Assembly (NCBI GenBank): GCA_029880755.1
Contig: JAOUNW010000080.1
Coordinates: forward strand, 1 to 9,740
Length of the DNA stretch: 9,740 nt
Direction: 5' to 3'
Source: Gammaproteobacteria bacterium
Lineage (GTDB): Bacteria > Pseudomonadota > Gammaproteobacteria > Acidiferrobacterales > SZUA-150
Shown here: one piece after another, positions 5,688 to 9,740 of the stretch
How the letters are laid out: each line of letters begins with the position of its first letter
Position numbering within the stretch: position 1 is the first letter of the stretch
Position numbers and translations under genes: made by a program
The notes under the pieces: generated by a model
The model's input: only the letters and a program-made list of their open reading frames with translations
The model's database searches: none
Told to the model about the DNA's origin: nothing

Positions 5688-7001
5688 TTATACCAGGTTA
5701 AATATCTCTGAATGTGTCTGGGTTAATGGTATGCCTAGTCGATGCAACATCTTTTCAGTGCTGGCCATCATGGGTATTGGTCCACAGATAAAATAATCGT
5801 ATGTCGTTTTATTTGCCGGGAGGTATTTCTCCAGAATTTTACAGTCTAGGTAGCCGCACTCACCTGTCCAGGATACGTCTGGATCACTTAATACATAGAT
5901 CACTCTAATATTGAGAGATTTTCTTAGAGCTTCCAGCTCCTGATAGAACGTCATATATTCCAGAGACTTATAGCAGTAGAATAGTATTAGTGGTCGCTGA
6001 TCACTGCGGTCAGATAGCGTCCTCAACATGGACATAATTGGGGCAATTCCGATCCCGCCCGCGATGAAGGCGTAATTTTGTTTCGGATAACGATCAACAC
6101 TAAAGGCACCATAAGGCCCATCTATATAAACCGGTTCCCCTGGCTGAACAGTATTTATCTCACTTGTGAAGTCTCCTAGCGCCTTGATGGTTACCGAGAA
6201 ACTGCCGGACTGAACTGCGCTTGATGAAATGGAAAACGGATGTTCATTTAGGGAAAAAGGCGAATGCCATAGAGTTAGCCAGATAAATTGACCGGGAAGA
6301 AAAGACAGGCCTGTGTGATCTTTTGGTTTGATCACCAGTGTGTTGGCGTTACCCTGTTCTTCAATAATCTTATCGATATAATAAGGGCGCTTCAGCATTA
6401 TAATTGGCTTGATCAGGCGCACATAAACAAGCAAGGCAAGCCAGAACAAGGCGAAGGAAATCCAGAAAGTACTTTTCCAGGAAGAAGCAACATAATATTT
6501 CACCCCAATTATATGAAACATCACCAGGATTATTGTAACCACCGCCAGAATGGCGTGAACAGTTCTCCATGTTTCGTAATTGATACCTAACTGTTTTCGC
6601 AAAACGGATGAAACAATAAGAAGACAGACGCAGACAAATGCAGCGGTCCCGGCAAGCATGTGCTTCGGCGCATCCGGTTTCAGGTATTCAAGTATCAATG
6701 GTTCTACCCCTATCAGAATAAGCGGGTGCAGCACCATTAAGAAAAAAGCAACCAGGGCAATTTGGCGATGAAAATAATAGATTAAATCAATACCGAATGG
6801 CGCAGAGACGCGCCGAAATCTGGCTGTAAGAAAAAACATGATGCCCATCATTGCTGCAACGGAGAATCCGAGAGCGATAGCGAAATCCCACCAGAAGCTG
6901 GTGGGCGGCGTGTGGTCACCAAGTAATAGGATAAAAAGTGGCGCCAGAATGGCCGCCAGATAGGCTCCGATCCAAAGGATTTTAGAATAACGATATGCCA
7001 C
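5688..7001 (-). CDS. Ferric reductase-like membrane flavocytochrome b (FAD/NAD-binding)
   Basis: A 437-residue protein of the ferric reductase/NADPH oxidase superfamily. About six membrane helices fill residues 8-200. His78/His92 and His149/His163, each pair 14 residues apart within a helix, are the expected axial ligands of two stacked b hemes. The C-terminal half is a ferredoxin-NADP reductase module: an FAD-binding barrel with PGQF (236-239) and HPFSIS (254-259), then a GPYG turn (295-298), the nucleotide-binding AGGIGIAPIMSML (314-326), and CGP near residue 410. Electrons should pass from cytoplasmic NAD(P)H through FAD and the hemes to the periplasmic side, where the downstream cytochrome c3 is an obvious acceptor; reverse flow is also conceivable. 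The start is GTG with GGAAG 7 bases upstream. It is the first clear gene of a three-frame operon. Confidence 0.88.
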   Translation of the reverse strand: MAYRYSKILWIGAYLAAILAPLFILLLGDHTPPTSFWWDFAIALGFSVAAMMGIMFFLTARFRRVSAPFGIDLIYYFHRQIALVAFFLMVLHPLILIGVEPLILEYLKPDAPKHMLAGTAAFVCVCLLIVSSVLRKQLGINYETWRTVHAILAVVTIILVMFHIIGVKYYVASSWKSTFWISFALFWLALLVYVRLIKPIIMLKRPYYIDKIIEEQGNANTLVIKPKDHTGLSFLPGQFIWLTLWHSPFSLNEHPFSISSSAVQSGSFSVTIKALGDFTSEINTVQPGEPVYIDGPYGAFSVDRYPKQNYAFIAGGIGIAPIMSMLRTLSDRSDQRPLILFYCYKSLEYMTFYQELEALRKSLNIRVIYVLSDPDVSWTGECGYLDCKILEKYLPANKTTYDYFICGPIPMMASTEKMLHRLGIPLTQTHSEIFNLV

Positions 7002-7109
7002 TAGTCATCTTCCGGCGCGATAAATGAATGAATTAAAATTGGTGCCAGGTTATCCAGAGCAATGGCGATCAATGATGCGATGCCAAGGAAGAGATTGGTA
7101 CGTTATCAC

Positions 7110-7135
7110 AAAAAAAGCAACACGCTTTCTTTTTG
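7110..7135. terminator. Weak A/T-rich hairpin in the divergent spacer
   Basis: AAAGC (7114-7118) and GCTTT (7124-7128) flank a five-base loop, with an A-run on the left and a T-rich run on the right, so the element looks like a terminator on either strand. The stem has only two G-C pairs, and no gene clearly ends nearby. The surrounding spacer 7002-7249 holds no supported gene; it must contain the outward promoters. Confidence 0.2.
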
Positions 7136-7150
7136 CTTTATGGGGAGTTG

Positions 7151-7180
7151 TTAACACAGTTATTAGTTGGCACGAATTAT
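7151..7180 (+). promoter_or_regulatory. Candidate promoter of the truncated flavoprotein gene
   Basis: TTAACA at 7151-7156 (5 of 6 to the -35 consensus) and AATTAT at 7175-7180 (4 of 6 to the -10) are 18 bases apart, about 70 bases before the GTG start at 7250. The -35 box overlaps a GTTAAC palindrome. Confidence 0.3.
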
Positions 7181-7236
7181 GCTTTCAGCAGCTAAAGACA
7201 CTTCTATTTTAGGGGTGCGACGCAGTTTATCAATTC

Positions 7237-7242
7237 AGGAGG
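7237..7242 (+). promoter_or_regulatory. Strong ribosome binding site before a GTG start
   Basis: A full AGGAGG lies 7 bases before GTG at 7250. It fixes the start of the truncated flavoprotein, which has no ATG in frame, and shows that translation signals survive although the gene body does not. Confidence 0.7.
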
Positions 7243-7249
7243 ATGTTTC

Positions 7250-7447
7250 GTGGCACATGTAATTATAATTGGTGCGAGTACCGGCGGATTGCCAACCGCA
7301 TACGATATACGTAAAACATTGGGTAAGGCTCACAGGGTTACCGTAGTCTCCAATACCGATATCTTTCATTTCGTGCCCTCCAATCCCTGGGTCGAAGTGG
7401 GCTGGCGCAATCCCAAGGACACTACTTTCTTGATATCCAGGCAATGA
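7250..7447 (+). pseudogene. N-terminal remnant of a sulfide:quinone oxidoreductase-like flavoprotein
   Basis: The 65-residue product is the very start of a pyridine-nucleotide-disulphide/sulfide:quinone oxidoreductase-type protein, normally about 400 residues. Visible are the first beta-strand and dinucleotide loop (HVIIIGASTGGLP), the second strand VTVVSNTD, and the family-typical block FHFVPSNPWVEVGWRNPKD. The frame then stops at TGA just after the conserved Thr-Thr-Phe-x-Ile. No continuation of the FAD or quinone-binding domains can be read in any plus frame of the following 230 bases, so an internal or 3' deletion is more likely than a single frameshift. A polypeptide this short cannot hold FAD as the parent enzyme does. 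The intact enzyme would oxidise sulfide to polysulfide and reduce quinone; here that activity is lost unless another copy exists. Confidence 0.75.
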
Positions 7448-7680
7448 TCAGGGCAGGATAGCTCCGTCAGGATCTTTATAATCGATTGTCGGCTTTCCCA
7501 GTGCACGTACCAACACTCAGGGATCGCAAGGACAGTAAGGATGCGCTCTGACTGACTGGCTAGGGAAAAGGCCGGGAAAGTGTTTGAGCCGCATCAAGGT
7601 ATTTCCGTTTTCGCTGTAATAATATATATCCGGTTTTTGCGTCTCTCTGTGTCTTAAATACTTTTCCGAGGTCGTTCTAC
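7448..7680. other. Intergenic stretch between the remnant and the b561 gene
   Basis: All three plus frames are broken repeatedly and none shows flavoprotein motifs, so the missing part of the remnant gene is absent. The right end (about 7605-7640) is A+T-rich, with TAATAATATATAT before the b561 gene, and probably holds its promoter, although no well-spaced hexamer pair stands out. A TCTCTCTGTGTCTTAA pyrimidine-rich tract lies about 35 bases before the gene. Confidence 0.4.
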
Positions 7681-8307
7681 ATGATGGAAAATAAAAATGA
7701 AGTGAAGGTTTGGGATATCGCAATACGTGTCTTTCACTGGTCCCTGGTCATGCTATTTGCTGTTGGGTATATCACCGGGGAAGAAGAGAGCCTAGTGCAT
7801 ATCTATTCAGGGTACGCCGTATTGGGCCTTGTGATATTTCGAATATTCTGGGGGATGGTAGGTACCCGCAACGCCAGATTTTCCAGTTTCATCTTCCCAC
7901 CGAAATCCGTCGCGCATTATCTGGCTGGAGTTCTGCGCGGTTTGCCTGACTACTATGTTGGTCATAACCCAGCGGGCGGCTGGATGGTGCTGGCCATGTT
8001 GTTGTGTCTCCTGGTTGTGTCTATAACAGGCTTGAAGCTTTATGGATTGGAGGGGCATGGACCATTGGCGGCTGCGACGACTGGGAATATTGAGTTAATC
8101 ACAAAAGCGCATGCCAATGGTCGTGATCATGATAACGAGGAAGAAGATGAATTCTGGGAGGAAGTCCACGAGGCATCGGCAAATTTGATGTTAGTGCTAA
8201 TAGCCTTTCATGTCGTGGGGGTGATAGTGTCCGGCAGGATACACAAGGAAAACCTGGTGAAAGCCATGATTACGGGGAAAAAGCCTGTGCATAAACAGAA
8301 AGAATAA
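7681..8307 (+). CDS. Cytochrome b561-type diheme membrane protein
   Basis: A 208-residue member of the bacterial cytochrome b561 / Ni-Fe-hydrogenase b-subunit family. It begins with the usual VKVWDIAIRVFHWSLV. Four helices are visible at about 17-34, 40-60, 100-120 and 165-185. Heme-ligand candidates are His19 and His40 in the first two helices and His163 and His177, 14 residues apart, in the last; GHNPAGGWMV (94-103) is a family signature. Such proteins take electrons between quinone and a soluble or periplasmic partner. Unusual is the His/Asp/Glu-rich stretch at 143-162 before the last helix (HANGRDHDNEEEDEFWEE). The gene starts at a double ATG, with GAGG 9 bases before the first. No hydrogenase or partner subunit gene is adjacent; the redox partner is unknown. 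Confidence 0.88.
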   Translation: MMENKNEVKVWDIAIRVFHWSLVMLFAVGYITGEEESLVHIYSGYAVLGLVIFRIFWGMVGTRNARFSSFIFPPKSVAHYLAGVLRGLPDYYVGHNPAGGWMVLAMLLCLLVVSITGLKLYGLEGHGPLAAATTGNIELITKAHANGRDHDNEEEDEFWEEVHEASANLMLVLIAFHVVGVIVSGRIHKENLVKAMITGKKPVHKQKE

Positions 8308-8327
8308 CATTAGTGGAGTGTTGTGTC

Positions 8328-8348
8328 TTGACCGGTTTTTTGGTCGAA
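8328..8348 (+). terminator. Hairpin after the b561 gene, possible weak terminator
   Basis: TTGACC (8328-8333) can pair with GGTCGAA (8342-8348, one G-T wobble), leaving a T-rich loop, 20 bases past the b561 stop and 34 bases before the pirin start. No T-run follows the stem, so it may only attenuate transcription or separate two units. Confidence 0.25.
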
Positions 8349-8382
8349 TTGCAGTTTCCTGTTGAAAGCTCCAGAATTGGCC

Positions 8383-9255
8383 ATGACACAAATTCGCAAG
8401 ATCAAAACAACGCTTAAGGGAAAGCCTACTATGGAAGGTGCGGGCGTGGATCTTAATCGTATCTTTGGTTTTTACGAAGCACCCCTGTTCGATCCCTTTC
8501 TTATGATGGATCATTTTGGCTCCGATGATCCTGATGATTACATTAAGGGATTTCCCTGGCACCCTCATCGTGGTATTGAAACAATTACCTACATGCTTGA
8601 GGGTGAGGTGGAACATCGTGATAGCTTGGGCAATACCGGCAAGCTGTTGCCGGGCGACATTCAATGGATGACAGCCGGTAGCGGAATTATTCATCAGGAA
8701 ATGCCCGGTGGCGATGAAAAAGGACGCATGTTCGGGTTTCAGTTGTGGGCCAATCTACCTGCCAGCCAAAAAATGATGTCCCCGCGCTATCAGGATATCA
8801 AAAGCGATCAAGTGCCTGAGATCATGACGGATGATGGAGTCAGAATTAGGGTAATTTGTGGAAAAGTAAATGATATTCAGGGTCCAGTACACGATATTAT
8901 TATCGACCCGGAGTATATCGATGTTACGGTTCCCGCCAATTGTAAATTTAATCATGTAACAAGGCCGGGTCATACAGTGTTTTCCTATGTGTTCGAAGGC
9001 GAGGCAGATTTTTCCCCGGACTCCGGTGGTGTCGTGATAGGAGAAAAGACGCTTGTGCTCTATGAAGATGGAGATAGCGTTCTGGTCTCTACAGGGGACA
9101 AGCCGGTCAGGTTCCTGCTTATTTCCGGAAAGCCTATTGGTGAGCCTATTGCCTGGCATGGCCCTATTGTAATGAATACCAAGGATGAACTGCGGGTAGC
9201 TATTAATGAGCTCAATAGCAATACCTTCATAAAACATAAAATAGGCCAGTCTTGA
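8383..9255 (+). CDS. Pirin family protein
   Basis: A 290-residue bicupin, the usual pirin length. The N-terminal cupin carries the metal-binding pattern: His60 and His62 in FPWHPHRGIETITY, then His104 and Glu106 in GSGIIHQEMP. These correspond to the His-x-His, His and Glu iron ligands of human pirin. Further family marks are DPFLMMDHFG and LWANLPASQKMMSPRYQD. Pirins are cytoplasmic mononuclear non-heme iron proteins; some have quercetin 2,3-dioxygenase activity and others act as redox-sensitive regulators, so the reaction here is not determined. ATG at 8383 is used. The frame is open to a TTG at 8362, and neither start has a strong ribosome binding site, so the N-terminus is uncertain by 7 residues. 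The sulfotransferase gene follows 24 bases after its stop, suggesting cotranscription. Confidence 0.9.
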   Translation: MTQIRKIKTTLKGKPTMEGAGVDLNRIFGFYEAPLFDPFLMMDHFGSDDPDDYIKGFPWHPHRGIETITYMLEGEVEHRDSLGNTGKLLPGDIQWMTAGSGIIHQEMPGGDEKGRMFGFQLWANLPASQKMMSPRYQDIKSDQVPEIMTDDGVRIRVICGKVNDIQGPVHDIIIDPEYIDVTVPANCKFNHVTRPGHTVFSYVFEGEADFSPDSGGVVIGEKTLVLYEDGDSVLVSTGDKPVRFLLISGKPIGEPIAWHGPIVMNTKDELRVAINELNSNTFIKHKIGQS

Positions 9256-9279
9256 AGTACTCCTCTTGCTTCGGATAAC

Positions 9280-9740
9280 ATGATGTCATCAGACAGAAAT
9301 CTGCAGTCCCGCTGGGGTAAGGCTTCTCCTCTGCATGATCCAGTCCTGCTGGCCAACTTTTCCCCACGGTCAAGTGACATTCTTATTACCACTGCGCCCA
9401 AGGCCGGCACAACCTGGATGCAACAGATCCTGCATCAGTTAAGGACTGGTGGAGACGAATCATTTGATTTTATTAACCAGGTGGTACCGTGGCTGGAGTT
9501 ACCGCGCGAGGGATTTTCTCACCAGGAGAGACTCGAACAGTTTGAGTCAATGCCTGATCCAAGAATTTTTAAGACACACTGCACTTATGAGCAAACCCCT
9601 GGTGTGGATATCTGCAGGATTATTCTGACTACTCGTGACCCGAGGGATTGCTGCATTAGCTTCTATCACCATGTGATGAATATGACCGATGAAGCTCGTC
9701 GCAGGTCTGGATTAAAGTGGCCCGTATCATTTGATCAGTA
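9280..9740 (+). CDS. PAPS-dependent sulfotransferase, N-terminal part (partial)
   Basis: The first 153 codons of a gene cut by the window end; the frame is open throughout. The product fits the sulfotransferase domain family (Sulfotransfer_1), whose members move sulfate from 3'-phosphoadenosine-5'-phosphosulfate to alcohols or amines. PKAGTTW (40-46) is the 5'-phosphosulfate-binding loop. IFKTHC (96-101) corresponds to the conserved KTH segment near the active site. TTRDPRDCCISFYHH (117-131), with Arg119 and Ser127, is the 3'-phosphate-binding motif. The acceptor cannot be read from this half. Full-length relatives have about 270-300 residues. The start is a double ATG with only a weak GGA upstream. 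The close spacing after pirin suggests a shared transcript, though no functional link between the two is established. Confidence 0.87.
   Translation, partial: MMSSDRNLQSRWGKASPLHDPVLLANFSPRSSDILITTAPKAGTTWMQQILHQLRTGGDESFDFINQVVPWLELPREGFSHQERLEQFESMPDPRIFKTHCTYEQTPGVDICRIILTTRDPRDCCISFYHHVMNMTDEARRRSGLKWPVSFDQ

Noticed and set aside
7024..7212. A 62-codon plus-strand open frame in the divergent spacer
   Set aside because: No ribosome binding site, no recognisable family, and a composition dominated by the A/T-rich hairpin; it more likely overlaps the outward promoters.
8197..8694. A 165-codon minus-strand frame spanning the b561/pirin junction
   Set aside because: It overlaps two well-supported plus-strand genes and shows no domain of its own.

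Overview
The window is most likely chromosomal DNA from a gram-negative proteobacterium, probably a gammaproteobacterium. The grounds are a DUF4197 protein end, a QmcA/NfeD pair in the order seen in Escherichia coli, an outer-membrane OmpA-type lipoprotein, and protein composition typical of that class. A sulfide:quinone oxidoreductase-like remnant, a cytochrome c3 and two b-type cytochromes hint at a respiratory or sulfur-metabolising lifestyle, but this is inference. I see no rRNA, tRNA, CRISPR array or transposase.

Left part (1-3935): the 3' end of a DUF4197 gene (+) converges on an unrecognised 403-residue, helix-rich soluble protein (-). Next, on the minus strand, comes a two-gene operon, qmcA (SPFH/Band 7 scaffold) followed by an NfeD-like membrane protein. 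Divergent from it is an OmpA-domain lipoprotein (+). All of these except the unknown protein are envelope functions.

Centre (3940-7447): a minus-strand gene joins a cyclic-nucleotide-binding-like domain to a GGDEF-like domain whose catalytic residues are eroded. It is followed by a compact minus-strand operon of three reading frames: a ferric-reductase-type membrane flavocytochrome b (two heme-b sites plus FAD/NAD domains), a 30-residue single-helix micro-ORF that I found by hand, and a periplasmic tetraheme cytochrome c3. The micro-ORF stop overlaps the cytochrome start (TGATG), and the reductase stop lies only 6 bases before the micro-ORF. Together they look like a transmembrane electron path between cytoplasmic NAD(P)H and a periplasmic multiheme carrier. 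This is the most interesting part of the window. Divergent from it is a 65-codon N-terminal stub of a sulfide:quinone oxidoreductase-like flavoprotein that keeps a strong ribosome binding site.

Right part (7681-9740), all plus strand: a cytochrome b561-type diheme membrane protein, a complete pirin, and the first 153 codons of a PAPS-dependent sulfotransferase that runs off the window. No gene-free stretch exceeds 300 bases. The longest are 7002-7249, 7448-7680 and 5011-5220, and what they hold is described in their entries.
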